Assembly: GCA_900549295.1 (NCBI GenBank)
Contig: URNG01000025.1
Coordinates: 1-30,757 of the forward strand
Reading direction: 5' to 3'
Length of the DNA: 30,757 bases
Source: an uncultured Rhodocyclaceae bacterium
GTDB taxonomy: Bacteria; Pseudomonadota; Gammaproteobacteria; Burkholderiales; Rhodocyclaceae
In this document: positions 8,468 through 16,101 of the stretch, piece after piece
Position numbering within the stretch: position 1 is the stretch's first letter
Layout: every line of letters begins with the position of its first letter
Made by a program: the position numbers and the translations under genes
Notes under the pieces: generated by a model
Databases searched by the model: none
Seen by the model: only the letters and a program-made list of their open reading frames with translations
Told to the model about the DNA's origin: nothing

Positions 8468-9155
8468 GCTTGCTGAACAGATAGCCCTTGCCGCGCACCG
8501 TTTTGATGCGAGTGGGGTTTTCCGGGTCGTCGTTCAGCTTCTTGCGCAGCCGCGAGATGCGGGCATCGATGGAGCGATCCAGGCCGTCAAAGCCGATGCC
8601 GCGCAATTCCTGCAACAGATCGTCGCGCGACAGCACGTTGCCGGCGTGCGAGGCGAGCAGCCAGAGCAGATCGAACTCGGCGGTGGTGAGGTCAATCGCC
8701 TGCGTGCCCAGACTGGCGGTGCGGGTGCTCTGACTGATGCGGAAGTTGCCGAACACCAGTTGATCGCTGGCGGTGTCGTGCTCGCTGGCGGCGGGCAGGC
8801 GGCGCAGCAGCGCCTTGATGCGGGCGAGCAGGACGCGCGGCTGCACCGGCTTGGCGATGTAGTCGTCGGCGCCCAGTTCGAGGCCGAGGATTTGGTCGAA
8901 ATCCTCGTCGCGGGCGGTGAGCATCAGGATCACGCCACGGTAGTGCGGGCGTATCGCCCGGCAGACCTCGAAGCCGTCCTTGCCGGGGAGCATCACGTCG
9001 AGAATGACCAGATCGGGCTGCTCCGCCAGAATGCGGCTTTCGGCGGTATCGCCGCGTGGCTCGATGCTGACTTGCAGATCGTTGCGGCTCAGATATTCGG
9101 CGGTCAGACCGGCCAGGCGTTCGTCGTCTTCGACAAGGAGTATGCGCGTCATCAT
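8454..9155 (-). CDS. RstA-like OmpR-family response regulator
   Basis: This 233-residue regulator has a receiver domain with the acidic pocket (VEDDE), phospho-acceptor D53 (LVILDVMLPGKDG), the conserved T/S region (LMLTARDE) and K102 (YIAKPVQP). A winged-helix OmpR-type DNA-binding domain fills residues ~130-230 (LTTAEFDLLWLLASHAGNVLSRDDLLQELRG). Pairing with an RstB-like kinase supports an RstA-type system. Two ATG codons stand in tandem at the start (9155 or 9152), and no clear Shine-Dalgarno precedes them. It begins nine bases after the small upstream gene, so translation may depend on coupling. Confidence 0.93.
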   Translation of the reverse strand: MMTRILLVEDDERLAGLTAEYLSRNDLQVSIEPRGDTAESRILAEQPDLVILDVMLPGKDGFEVCRAIRPHYRGVILMLTARDEDFDQILGLELGADDYIAKPVQPRVLLARIKALLRRLPAASEHDTASDQLVFGNFRISQSTRTASLGTQAIDLTTAEFDLLWLLASHAGNVLSRDDLLQELRGIGFDGLDRSIDARISRLRKKLNDDPENPTRIKTVRGKGYLFSKHDWD

Positions 9156-9164
9156 CGCGCCAGT

Positions 9165-9386
9165 TTAACGGGCAGCGCGGCGGCGGTCTAGGGCAAGCGG
9201 ACGTTCCAGGCGGACGATCACGCCCTGGCCGTTCTCCAGGGCAATCGCCAGCGACTCGCCGCGCGCATCCTGGCAGTGGTAGAGGTGCAGCGTGCCCTCG
9301 GCGGTGGCGCTGAGAACGGTTTGCCGCTCCAGGTGGGCGGCAAGCGTCTCGCGCTCGACCACGTCGTAACGCAGCTTTTCCTTCAT
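9165..9386 (-). CDS. Small uncharacterised protein (73 aa) between EAL protein and regulator
   Basis: The chosen ATG at 9386 overlaps the stop of the GGDEF-EAL gene in an ATGA junction and gives MKEKLRYDVVERETLAAHLERQTV. A longer frame exists upstream but lies wholly inside the EAL coding region. The 73-residue product is predicted to be soluble, with alternating beta-like segments (AEGTLHLYHCQDARGESLAIALENGQGVIVRLERPL) and no signal peptide or membrane span. I do not recognise the family. Its tight packing between a cyclic-di-GMP enzyme and a two-component regulator suggests a role in that circuit, but this is inference from position only. Confidence 0.6.
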   Translation of the reverse strand: MKEKLRYDVVERETLAAHLERQTVLSATAEGTLHLYHCQDARGESLAIALENGQGVIVRLERPLALDRRRAAR

Positions 9387-11476
9387 GTCTGAGAGGCCGC
9401 CAGTTTGTGCCCTTGTTTGAGCAGCAGGGTGAATTCGGCGGCGGGGATGGGGCGGCTGAAGAAATAGCCCTGAATGCTGTCGCAGGAAAAATCGCGCAGC
9501 AATTCGAGTTGTTCCCGGCATTCGACGCCTTCGGCAATGACCTTGATGCCCAGCTTGTGCGCCATGGCGATGACGGCGTGGGCAATGGCGGCATCGTCCT
9601 GATCCTGATGGATGTCGCGCACGAAACTGCGGTCGATTTTCAGGGTGTCGATGGGAAAGCGTTTCAGATAGGAAAGGCTGGAGTAGCCGGTGCCGAAGTC
9701 GTCGAGCGCAATCGCCGCGCCCAGATTTTTCAGTTCGCGCAAGGTGATGAGGGTGTTTTCGACGTCGTGCATCACCATGCTTTCGGTGAGTTCAAAAGTC
9801 AGGCATTCGCCGTCGATCTGGGCCGTTTCGAGGATGCTGCGGATGTGGCTGACCAGATCTTCCTGCCGGAACTGGCGGGCGGACAGATTGATGGCGACGC
9901 GGATCGGCGGTAACCGGTCGGCCTGCCAGGCTGTGAGATCGTGGCAGACCTGACGCAGGAGCTGCTGTCCCAGGGGAATGATGAGGCCGGTGTCTTCGGC
10001 CAGCGGAATGAACTCGCCCGGCTGGATCATGCCGATGCGCGGGTGATTCCAGCGTGCCAGCGCCTCGGCGCCGACGATTTCGCCGCTCTCCAGCGACACC
10101 AGCGGCTGGTAGTAGACCAGCAGTTCGTCGCGCTCCAGGGCGCGGCGCAGATTGCCTTCCATGTCCAGGCGGTCGATCGCCATGTGCGTCATTTCCGGCG
10201 TGTAGAAGCGGTAACTGTTGCGCCCGTGCTCCTTGACGCGGTACATGGCGACGTCGGCATTGCGCAGCAGCGCCTCGCCGTGATCGCCATCGCGCGGATA
10301 GAGCGCCGCGCCAATCGAGGCGGTGACGAAGATTTCCTTGCCTTCCATGATGAAGGGCTGGTTCAGGGCGCGCAGGATCTTGCCGGCGACCAGCGACAGA
10401 TCGTCGGCAGATTGCAGGCGGTTCACGACCACCACGAACTCGTCGCCGCCCAGACGCGCCACCGTGTCGGTGTCGCGCACGCTCTGGTTGAGACGGTGCG
10501 CCACGGATTTCAACAGTTCGTTGGCCGGCGAATGGCCGAAGCCGTCGTTGACCAGCTTGAAGCGATCCAGATCGAGCAGCAGCACACCGATCATCAGATT
10601 GTCCGCCCGCGCCTGGGCGAGCGCCTGATTGATCCGGTCGTTGAGCAGATTGCGGTTGGCCAGCCCGGTCAGGCTGTCGTGATTGGCGTGGAATTCGAGT
10701 TGCTGCTCGTAGCTGATGCGCTCGCTGACGTCGTTGATGATGCTGACGAAATGGGTGGTGATCTCGCCGCCTTCGTCGCGCACCGGTGCGATGAACAACT
10801 CGTTCCAGAACAAGGAGCCATCCTTGCGGTAGTTGCGCAGGATGGCGTGCGCTTCCTTGTGGTTGCGCAAGGCTTCGCGGATGGTGCCCAGACCGCGCTG
10901 GTTGAGATCGTCGCGCACCAGAAAGCGTCCGCTCTGGCCGATGACTTCTTCCGGCGCATAGCCGGTGATGCGCTCGAAGGCCGGATTGACGTAGACGATG
11001 GGGTGATCGAGCTGGGTGGAGGAGGTGATCATCACCCCGTTGTGGCTCGATTCCAGCGCGCGTGAGAGCTGGCGCAGGCTCGATTGCAAGGCGTCGTTGC
11101 TGGCTTTGTAACGTAATTCACATAGTGTTTCGCTGATGTCTTGAGCGATGATGTCGAGTGCCAGGGCTTCTTCGTCGGTGAAGGGCGCGCCGCTGCTGGT
11201 GACGCGCAATTCGCCCAGGTGGCCGCTGCTGGAAGGAAAAACCAGTCGCAGCGTGGGGTGGGCGGGGGTTTCCTGGCCGTGGCAGAAAAACGACTCTGCG
11301 GGCGGTTTGCCGTGCAACTGAACGGCGGCGTAGGCGAACGCGCCTTGCTCGGCGAGCAGCTCGCAATGTCGGTGCAGGAAGGTGGATTCATCGTCTGTCT
11401 GCTGTCGCAGCAGACTGCAACTTGCCAAAAGCCTAAGCATGCAGGCAGAGTCGCGGGCTGTGTGTGAATGGCTCAA
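9383..11476 (-). CDS. GAF?-PAS-GGDEF-EAL cyclic-di-GMP protein
   Basis: This 697-residue soluble protein probably makes and/or degrades cyclic-di-GMP. Residues ~30-120 look like a GAF-type sensor. Residues ~140-255 are a PAS domain with LOV-like sequence (NGVMITSSTQ..., YVNPAFERITGYAPEEVIG, NYRKDGSLFWNE). The LOV photoactive cysteine position is Gly183 (GQSGRFL), so no classical LOV photochemistry is expected. GGDEF is intact at 343-347, with the inhibitory RxxD site at 334-337. The EAL domain has E471-A-L, NLSARQF, LTESMVM and DDFGTGYSSL, so both catalytic domains look active. The gene is first of the unit with the small protein and the two-component pair. It is divergent from dsbB. Confidence 0.94.
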   Translation of the reverse strand: MSHSHTARDSACMLRLLASCSLLRQQTDDESTFLHRHCELLAEQGAFAYAAVQLHGKPPAESFFCHGQETPAHPTLRLVFPSSSGHLGELRVTSSGAPFTDEEALALDIIAQDISETLCELRYKASNDALQSSLRQLSRALESSHNGVMITSSTQLDHPIVYVNPAFERITGYAPEEVIGQSGRFLVRDDLNQRGLGTIREALRNHKEAHAILRNYRKDGSLFWNELFIAPVRDEGGEITTHFVSIINDVSERISYEQQLEFHANHDSLTGLANRNLLNDRINQALAQARADNLMIGVLLLDLDRFKLVNDGFGHSPANELLKSVAHRLNQSVRDTDTVARLGGDEFVVVVNRLQSADDLSLVAGKILRALNQPFIMEGKEIFVTASIGAALYPRDGDHGEALLRNADVAMYRVKEHGRNSYRFYTPEMTHMAIDRLDMEGNLRRALERDELLVYYQPLVSLESGEIVGAEALARWNHPRIGMIQPGEFIPLAEDTGLIIPLGQQLLRQVCHDLTAWQADRLPPIRVAINLSARQFRQEDLVSHIRSILETAQIDGECLTFELTESMVMHDVENTLITLRELKNLGAAIALDDFGTGYSSLSYLKRFPIDTLKIDRSFVRDIHQDQDDAAIAHAVIAMAHKLGIKVIAEGVECREQLELLRDFSCDSIQGYFFSRPIPAAEFTLLLKQGHKLAASQT

Positions 11477-11599
11477 GCTCTTGTCTCACTCGCGCAGGTT
11501 GATCTTGTCGTTTTTTTTGTGACATTCTGCCGTTGTTGTTGTGGTTTGTGCAAATTTTTGCGTTTGTGCACGGTCTGTGTTTTTTGGAGAAAAAAGCTT

Positions 11600-12112
11600 A
11601 TGTTGCGTCTGTGTGCGCGGATTTTTGCAGCCTACCCGGTGCGCGCCTGGTTTTCGGCGCTGGCCCTGGGGGCGTTTGGGGTTGCGGCGGCCGGCATGGT
11701 GTTGCAGCAGATGTTGTCGCTGTCGCCTTGCCCGTATTGCATCTTTCAGCGCTTGTTGTATCTGCTGATCGGCCTGCTCGCGCTGTTGGGTTTTGCACTG
11801 CCGCTGCTGCGCCAGTTGTGGTGCGCGCTGATCGTCGCCCTGTCCGGTGCCGGGCTGGGCATCGCGCTTTACCAAAGCTGGATGCAGCTGTATCCGGACA
11901 TGGCCACCGGCTGCGGTATGAGCAATCCGGATGCGGTGGAACGCCTGGTCGACTGGCTCGGCATGCAGTGGCCGCAACTCTTTCTGGCCACCGGCTTCTG
12001 CGCCAGCCGCGAGTGGGAATTCCTCGGCCTGTCGATGGCGAACTGGTCGGTGCTGCTCTTTGTCGGCGTGGCGGTTTACGCGGCGCTGCTGTTCCGCCGC
12101 CGCGAGGGGTGA
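11600..12112 (+). CDS. dsbB: Disulfide bond formation protein DsbB
   Basis: This 170-residue, four-helix inner-membrane protein reoxidises DsbA and passes electrons to quinone. Both catalytic cysteine pairs are visible: C44/C47 (SPCPYCIFQR) and C105/C134 (ATGCGMSN and TGFCASREWEFLGLSM). The ATG at 11600 follows TTTTGGAGAAAAAAGCTT, whose GGAG is a usable ribosome binding site. Reading frames upstream of it are low-complexity T-rich sequence. A stem-loop repeat and then a terminator follow the gene. Confidence 0.94.
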   Translation: MLRLCARIFAAYPVRAWFSALALGAFGVAAAGMVLQQMLSLSPCPYCIFQRLLYLLIGLLALLGFALPLLRQLWCALIVALSGAGLGIALYQSWMQLYPDMATGCGMSNPDAVERLVDWLGMQWPQLFLATGFCASREWEFLGLSMANWSVLLFVGVAVYAALLFRRREG

Positions 12113-12117
12113 TCGCC

Positions 12118-12231
12118 AAGGAAACTCTGAACAAATCGAAACCGTTCGGGCTGAGCCTGTCGAAGCCCTTGATGTTGCAGGTGATGCCCTTCGACAAGCT
12201 CGGGGCGAACGGGTTTGTTCAGCGCTTCCCT
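12118..12231. repeat. REP/MITE-like inverted repeat element, ~114 bp
   Basis: The two ends are inverted copies: AGGAAACTCTGAACAAA on the left and TTTGTTCAGCGCTTCCC on the right. Nested inside are further arms, CCGTTCGGGCTGAGCCTGTC (ending ...GAAG) and its imperfect complement at 12187-12212. The whole segment can fold into a long interrupted hairpin. The GTTCGGGCTGAGCCTGTCGAAG core is a repeat I recognise from many beta- and gammaproteobacterial genomes. It lies just after dsbB and before the terminator, a usual place for such elements. The copy number in this genome is not visible here. Confidence 0.75.
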
Positions 12232-12245
12232 AAAAGCAGGCAACA

Positions 12246-12274
12246 AAAAACCCGCTGAAATATAGCGGGTTTTT
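12246..12274. terminator. Bidirectional terminator between dsbB and rpmG
   Basis: A perfect stem AAAAACCCGCT / AGCGGGTTTTT encloses the loop GAAATAT. It has an A-run on the left and a T-run on the right, so it works as an intrinsic terminator for both dsbB (plus) and rpmG (minus), which converge here. Confidence 0.92.
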
Positions 12275-12292
12275 CATCGGCGGAAGCAGAGC

Positions 12293-12463
12293 TTATTTCA
12301 GCTTCACTTCCTTGTAAGCCACGTGCTTGCGGGCTTTCGGGTCGTACTTCATGAACTCCAGTTTTTCCGGCGTCGTGCGCTTGTTCTTGGAGGTGGTATA
12401 GAAGTGACCGGTTCCAGCCGTGGATTCCAGTTTGATTTTTTCGCGACCGCCTTTGCTAGCCAT
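12293..12463 (-). CDS. rpmG: 50S ribosomal protein L33
   Basis: Translating the minus strand from ATG at 12463 gives a 56-residue protein, MASKGGREKIKLESTAGTGH...KHVAYKEVKLK. This is the standard L33 without the zinc-binding CxxC pairs, i.e. the zinc-independent form. A Shine-Dalgarno AAAGGAAC precedes it. It lies 17 bases downstream of rpmB and is presumably co-transcribed with it. The two genes form the usual L28-L33 pair. Confidence 0.96.
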   Translation of the reverse strand: MASKGGREKIKLESTAGTGHFYTTSKNKRTTPEKLEFMKYDPKARKHVAYKEVKLK

Positions 12464-12480
12464 GATTCAGTTCCTTTTGT

Positions 12481-12714
12481 TTAGATTTCGCCGCGGGCGC
12501 GCAGATCGGTGAGGACGGCGTCGATGCCGTTCTTGTCGATCAGACGCAGGCCGGCGTTGGAAACGCGCAGGCTGACGAAGCGATTTTCGCTTTCAACCCA
12601 GAAACGACGGTTCTGCAGATTCGGCAGGAAGCGGCGCTTCGTTTTGTTGTTGGCATGGGAAACCTTGTTCCCAACCATCGGGCCTTTGCCCGTGACTTGG
12701 CAGACTCGCGCCAT
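12481..12714 (-). CDS. rpmB: 50S ribosomal protein L28
   Basis: The 77-residue product begins MARVCQVTGKGPMVGNKVSHANNKTKRRFLPNLQNRRFW, the characteristic L28 sequence. It carries no zinc-binding CxxC motif: a single cysteine is present. It is the first gene of the rpmB-rpmG unit and is preceded by a well-formed promoter and GGAG ribosome binding site. The length is the family norm. Confidence 0.97.
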   Translation of the reverse strand: MARVCQVTGKGPMVGNKVSHANNKTKRRFLPNLQNRRFWVESENRFVSLRVSNAGLRLIDKNGIDAVLTDLRARGEI

Positions 12715-12751
12715 GATGGTGCTCCAGTGATTTGGCTAGAAGAAACCAAAG

Positions 12752-12780
12752 ATTCTAACCGCCGAGACAATAAAGATCAA
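12752..12780 (-). promoter_or_regulatory. Sigma-70 promoter of rpmB-rpmG
   Basis: On the minus strand TTGATC (complement of 12775-12780) and TAGAAT (complement of 12752-12757) are separated by 17 bases. This is a near-consensus -35/-10 pair. It lies about 40 bases upstream of the rpmB start, as expected for strongly expressed ribosomal genes. Confidence 0.75.
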
Positions 12781-12825
12781 GCCGTTGCGGCATTTCCGCG
12801 CCGGGAATTTTACTGCCCGTCGTTT

Positions 12826-13506
12826 TTACAGCAACCCGCGTTCGGCGAAGGAAAGCGGCTTGGCCGTGCCGGCCACGATGAAATGATCCAGCACCTTGAC
12901 GTCCACCAGCGCCAGCGCCTGACGCAGGCTGCTGGTGAGCATCTGGTCGGAATGGGAAGGCTCGGCCAGCCCGGAGGGGTGATTGTGCGCCAGGATGACG
13001 GCGGCGGCATTGTGCTGCAGCGCCATCTTGACCACTTCGCGCGGGTACACCGAAGTCTGGGTCAGCGTGCCGGTGAACAGGGTTTCGCTCAGCAGCAGGC
13101 GGTTGTGCACATCCAGCCAGAGGGCGACGAAGCATTCCTGCGGGCGGTAGGCGAGGGAGAGGCGCAGCCAGTCGCGCACCTTGTCCGGCGAGGCGAGGTT
13201 GTCGCGCTCGTTCATCGCTTCGGCCAGCGCCCGTCGGCTTAATTCAAAACTGGCCTTCAACTGCGCCGCCTTGGCCATGCCGATGCCCGGCGTGCGCGCC
13301 AGTTCGCGCAGCGGGCTGTTGGCCAATCGGCCCAGGCTGCCGCCGTGCCGGGAGAGCAGGTCGCGCGCCAGATCGACGGCGCTCTTGCCGCGCACGCCGA
13401 CGCGCAGATAGATCGCCAGCAGTTCGGCGTCGGAAAGGGCGCTTTCGCCAAAGGCGATGAGCCGTTCGCGGGGCCGTTCCTGAGCGGGCCAATCGGTGAT
13501 GGCCAT
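12826..13506 (-). CDS. radC: RadC family JAB/MPN-domain protein
   Basis: This 226-residue protein starts MAITDWPAQERPRERLIAFGESALSDAELLAIYLRVG. It has an N-terminal helix-hairpin-helix region (ELARTPGIGMAKAAQLKA) and a C-terminal JAMM metal-binding motif, AHNHPSGLAEPSHSDQ. The historical name implies DNA repair, but that role was withdrawn; the metal-dependent activity is still uncertain. It is divergent from coaBC with a 50-base gap, the standard arrangement in proteobacteria. Confidence 0.94.
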   Translation of the reverse strand: MAITDWPAQERPRERLIAFGESALSDAELLAIYLRVGVRGKSAVDLARDLLSRHGGSLGRLANSPLRELARTPGIGMAKAAQLKASFELSRRALAEAMNERDNLASPDKVRDWLRLSLAYRPQECFVALWLDVHNRLLLSETLFTGTLTQTSVYPREVVKMALQHNAAAVILAHNHPSGLAEPSHSDQMLTSSLRQALALVDVKVLDHFIVAGTAKPLSFAERGLL

Positions 13507-13556
13507 GCAGCCGACTCCAGTAGAATGTGAGGCGTCCGATCTTACAGGAAATGATG

Positions 13557-14750
13557 ATGGAATTAAAAGGCAAGCGCATCGTACTCGGCGTGACGGGCGG
13601 CATCGCGGCCTACAAGGCGGCGGAACTGCTGCGCCTGCTGGTCAAGGAAGGGGCCGAGGTGCAGGTGGCGATGAGCGAGGGCGCGACGCATTTCGTGACG
13701 CCGACCACCTTCCAGGCGCTGTCCGGGCGGCCGGTGTATCTCGATCAGTGGGATGCGCGGATGCCGAACGCGATGGCGCACATCGACCTGTCGCGTCAGG
13801 CCGACCTGATTCTGGTGGCCCCGGCTTCGGCCGATTTTCTGGCGCGCATCAGCGCCGGCATGGCCGACGATCTGCTGGCGACCATGATCCTGGCGCGCGA
13901 TTGCCCGCTGCTGGCGGCTCCGGCCATGAACCGCCAGATGTGGGAAAACCCGGCGACGCAGCGCAACATCGCGCAACTGGCGGCCGACGGCATCGGCATG
14001 CTCGGCCCGGCCAGCGGCGCGCAGGCCTGCGGCGAAATCGGGCCGGGGCGGATGCTGGAACCGGCTGAACTCCTGGCGGCGGTGATCGATTTCTTCACGC
14101 CCAAAATACTGTCCGGGCGGCGGGTGCTGATGACCGCCGGGCCGACGTTCGAAGCCATCGACGCGGTGCGCGGCATCACCAATCTGTCATCCGGGCGCAT
14201 GGGCTATGCCGTCGCCGCCGCGGCGCGGCGGGCGGGGGCCGAGGTGACGCTGGTGTCCGGCCCGGTGGCCCTGGCCGCGCCCGTCGGCGTCGAGCGGGTG
14301 GCTGTGCAGAGCGCGCTCGACATGCACGCGGCAGTGCTGGCGCGGGCTGCCGCAAGCGACATTTTCATCGCCGTGGCGGCGGTGGCCGATTACCGCGTGG
14401 CGCATCCGGCAGCGCACAAATTGAAGAAGGACGAGGGCGGCGCACCGGCCATCGAACTGATCGAAAACCCGGACATTCTGGCGGAAGTCGCTGCCTTGCC
14501 GGGCGGGCCTTTCTGCGTCGGCTTCGCGGCGGAAAGCCGGAATCTCGAAGAGTACGCGCAGAAAAAACGCCTGAAAAAGAAGATTCCCCTGATCGCCGGC
14601 AATCTCATGCAGGACGGTTTCGGCGGCGCGGACAACCGCCTCGTCCTGTTCGACGATCAGGGCAGCCACCCGCTGCCGCAGGCCAGCAAGGAAATTCTGG
14701 CGCGCCAGCTCATCGAACACATCGCAAAACTGATTGGAGATGCCGCATGA
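13557..14750 (+). CDS. coaBC: Bifunctional CoaBC (4'-phosphopantothenoylcysteine synthetase/decarboxylase)
   Basis: This 397-residue enzyme carries out two steps of coenzyme A synthesis: joining phosphopantothenate to cysteine, then decarboxylation. The N-terminal flavin-dependent CoaC domain shows GVTGGIAAYKAAEL, the active-site histidine (H75, AHIDLS), PAMNRQMW, and C158 in the ACGEIGPGRM lid. The C-terminal CoaB domain starts near RRVLMTAGPTFEAID and includes AAHKLKKD. Three ATGs occur in tandem at 13551, 13554 and 13557. The last gives the family N-terminus MELKGKRIVLG and the best spacing to AGGA at 13546-13549. The stop overlaps dut by four bases. Confidence 0.95.
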   Translation: MELKGKRIVLGVTGGIAAYKAAELLRLLVKEGAEVQVAMSEGATHFVTPTTFQALSGRPVYLDQWDARMPNAMAHIDLSRQADLILVAPASADFLARISAGMADDLLATMILARDCPLLAAPAMNRQMWENPATQRNIAQLAADGIGMLGPASGAQACGEIGPGRMLEPAELLAAVIDFFTPKILSGRRVLMTAGPTFEAIDAVRGITNLSSGRMGYAVAAAARRAGAEVTLVSGPVALAAPVGVERVAVQSALDMHAAVLARAAASDIFIAVAAVADYRVAHPAAHKLKKDEGGAPAIELIENPDILAEVAALPGGPFCVGFAAESRNLEEYAQKKRLKKKIPLIAGNLMQDGFGGADNRLVLFDDQGSHPLPQASKEILARQLIEHIAKLIGDAA

Positions 14751-15196
14751 CCACGATAGCCGTCAAAATCCTCGACGCCCGCCTGAAGGAAACCCCGCCG
14801 CACTACGCCACTCCGGGTTCCGCCGGCCTCGATCTGCGCGCCTGTCTGGACGCGCCGTTCACCTTGCAGCCGGGGCAAACCGAACTGCTGCCGACCGGGC
14901 TGGCCATTCACCTGAACGATCCCGGTCTTGCCGCCATGATCCTGCCCCGCTCCGGCCTGGGACACAAACATGGCATCGTGCTCGGCAATCTGGTCGGCCT
15001 GATCGACAGCGATTACCAGGGGCAGTTGATGGTCTCGGTATGGAACCGCGGCGCGGCGGCCTTCACCATCCAGCCGCTGGACCGCATCGCGCAGCTCGTC
15101 GTGGTGCCGGTGTTGCAGGTGGGTTTCAACGTGGTCGACGAATTCACCGCGAGCGATCGCGGCGAAGGCGGCTTCGGCAGCACCGGCCACGCGTGA
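14747..15196 (+). CDS. dut: Deoxyuridine 5'-triphosphate nucleotidohydrolase (dUTPase)
   Basis: This 149-residue trimeric dUTPase hydrolyses dUTP to dUMP, keeping uracil out of DNA and supplying dTMP synthesis. The conserved motifs are present: AGLDLRA, PRSGLGHKHGIVLGN, GLIDSDYQGQLMVSVWNRG, RIAQLVVVPV and the glycine-rich C-terminal GEGGFGSTG that closes over the substrate. The start overlaps the coaBC stop in ATGA, so the two are translationally coupled. Confidence 0.97.
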   Translation: MTTIAVKILDARLKETPPHYATPGSAGLDLRACLDAPFTLQPGQTELLPTGLAIHLNDPGLAAMILPRSGLGHKHGIVLGNLVGLIDSDYQGQLMVSVWNRGAAAFTIQPLDRIAQLVVVPVLQVGFNVVDEFTASDRGEGGFGSTGHA

Positions 15197-15268
15197 ACGG
15201 CTCGAACGCCGGACGCGGATGAACCGCACCGGCGCATGATTTTGCAGCGATAACAACGGAGAGAGATC

Positions 15269-15865
15269 ATGAACCGATTTTTTGCGGGCATCGCCTTGGC
15301 GGCAGCTGTGACTGCGCCGGCGCAGGCGGCCGATTTGGCGAAGGCGGAGGCCATCGTCACCGAGCGCTGTTCCCTTTGCCACGGCATGAAGGGCGAGTCG
15401 GTCAGCGCCGTATTCCCGCGTCTGGCCGGGCAGCATTCGGAATATATCGCCAAGCAGCTGGCCGAATTCAAGTCCGGTCGGCGCAAGAGCGACACCATGC
15501 AGCCGCAGGCGGAAAACCTGACGCCTGACGAGATGAAGGCGCTCGGCCAGTATTTCGAGAGCAAGCAGGTCGGGGGACGGCAAGTTCGGGATGCCGAACT
15601 GCTGGCGGTCGGCAAGTTCATCTTCCAGCGCGGCAACTCGTTCTCCGGCCTGCCCGCCTGCGCCAGTTGCCACGGCGAAAACGGACATGGAACGCCGCAA
15701 CTGCCGCGCCTGGCCGGGCAGCATCCGCGTTATACCGAGGATCAGATCAAGCAGTTCAACACGCGCGAGCGCAACAACGACAACGCGGTCATGCATACGG
15801 TGGCGTCCAAGCTGACGGAACTGGAAACGCATGCGGTCGCGGCGTATATCGCTACGCTGGACTGA
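15269..15865 (+). CDS. Diheme cytochrome c (c4-type)
   Basis: This 198-residue protein has a Sec signal peptide (MNRFFAGIALAAAVTAPAQAA, cleavage near residue 21). Two class I heme domains follow, with heme motifs at C34-SL-C37-H38 and C131-AS-C134-H135. The repeated PRLAGQH...I..QL..F segments match the cytochrome c4 style of tandem domains. It should act as a periplasmic electron carrier, for instance to a terminal oxidase. It begins 72 bases after dut with a good CGGAGAG site and has its own likely promoter. Its nearness to the sulfide-oxidation genes suggests it could take electrons from them, but that is inference. The 43-bp palindrome lies just downstream. Confidence 0.9.
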   Translation: MNRFFAGIALAAAVTAPAQAADLAKAEAIVTERCSLCHGMKGESVSAVFPRLAGQHSEYIAKQLAEFKSGRRKSDTMQPQAENLTPDEMKALGQYFESKQVGGRQVRDAELLAVGKFIFQRGNSFSGLPACASCHGENGHGTPQLPRLAGQHPRYTEDQIKQFNTRERNNDNAVMHTVASKLTELETHAVAAYIATLD

Positions 15866-15916
15866 TTCTGGGGGGTAGGGAAGCGGCTTATCGTGCTTTA
15901 TTGAGCGATGTTTTTT

Positions 15917-16006
15917 GCTTGTTTGTTCGGGGGTGTTGTTTTACCGTTGTTTTCCGCGCATCAGCGCGGAAAACAACGGTAAAACAACACCCCCGAACAA
16001 ACAAGC
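15917..16006. repeat. Perfect 43-bp inverted repeat with 4-base loop
   Basis: The arms 15917-15959 and 15964-16006 are exact reverse complements over 43 bases, separated only by ATCA. The centre is CCGCGC-ATCA-GCGCGG. The arms carry GGGGGTGTTG and CAACACCCCC and end in CTTGTTTGTT / AACAAACAAG. It sits between the convergent cytochrome c4-like gene and fccB. It is far longer and more perfect than a normal intrinsic terminator. It could be a transcription barrier, a transposon-derived fold-back element or a sequencing/assembly fold-back artefact. Confidence 0.95.
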
Positions 16007-16050
16007 GACAAACCGCTAATCCCGCCCCCACCCCACAAAACGCAACGCAC

Positions 16051-16081
16051 AAAAAAGCCACCCGAACCGGATGGCCTTTTC
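16051..16081. terminator. Probable terminator downstream of fccB
   Basis: AAAAAAGCCACCC and GGATGGCCTTTT form an imperfect stem around GAACC, with an A-run on one side and a T-run on the other. It lies ~20 bases after the fccB stop (minus strand), so it most likely ends the fccAB transcript. It can also act on plus-strand transcripts. Confidence 0.7.
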
Positions 16082-16101
16082 GCCATAACGCGCGCGTCGC
16101 C

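Noticed and set aside
10700..11060. Blue-light LOV photoreceptor
   Set aside because: The cysteine that forms the flavin adduct is replaced by glycine, so standard LOV signalling cannot be claimed.
15917..16006. Ordinary intrinsic terminator
   Set aside because: The 43-bp perfect stem is too long, and no T-run follows either arm directly. A conventional terminator is found at 16051-16081.
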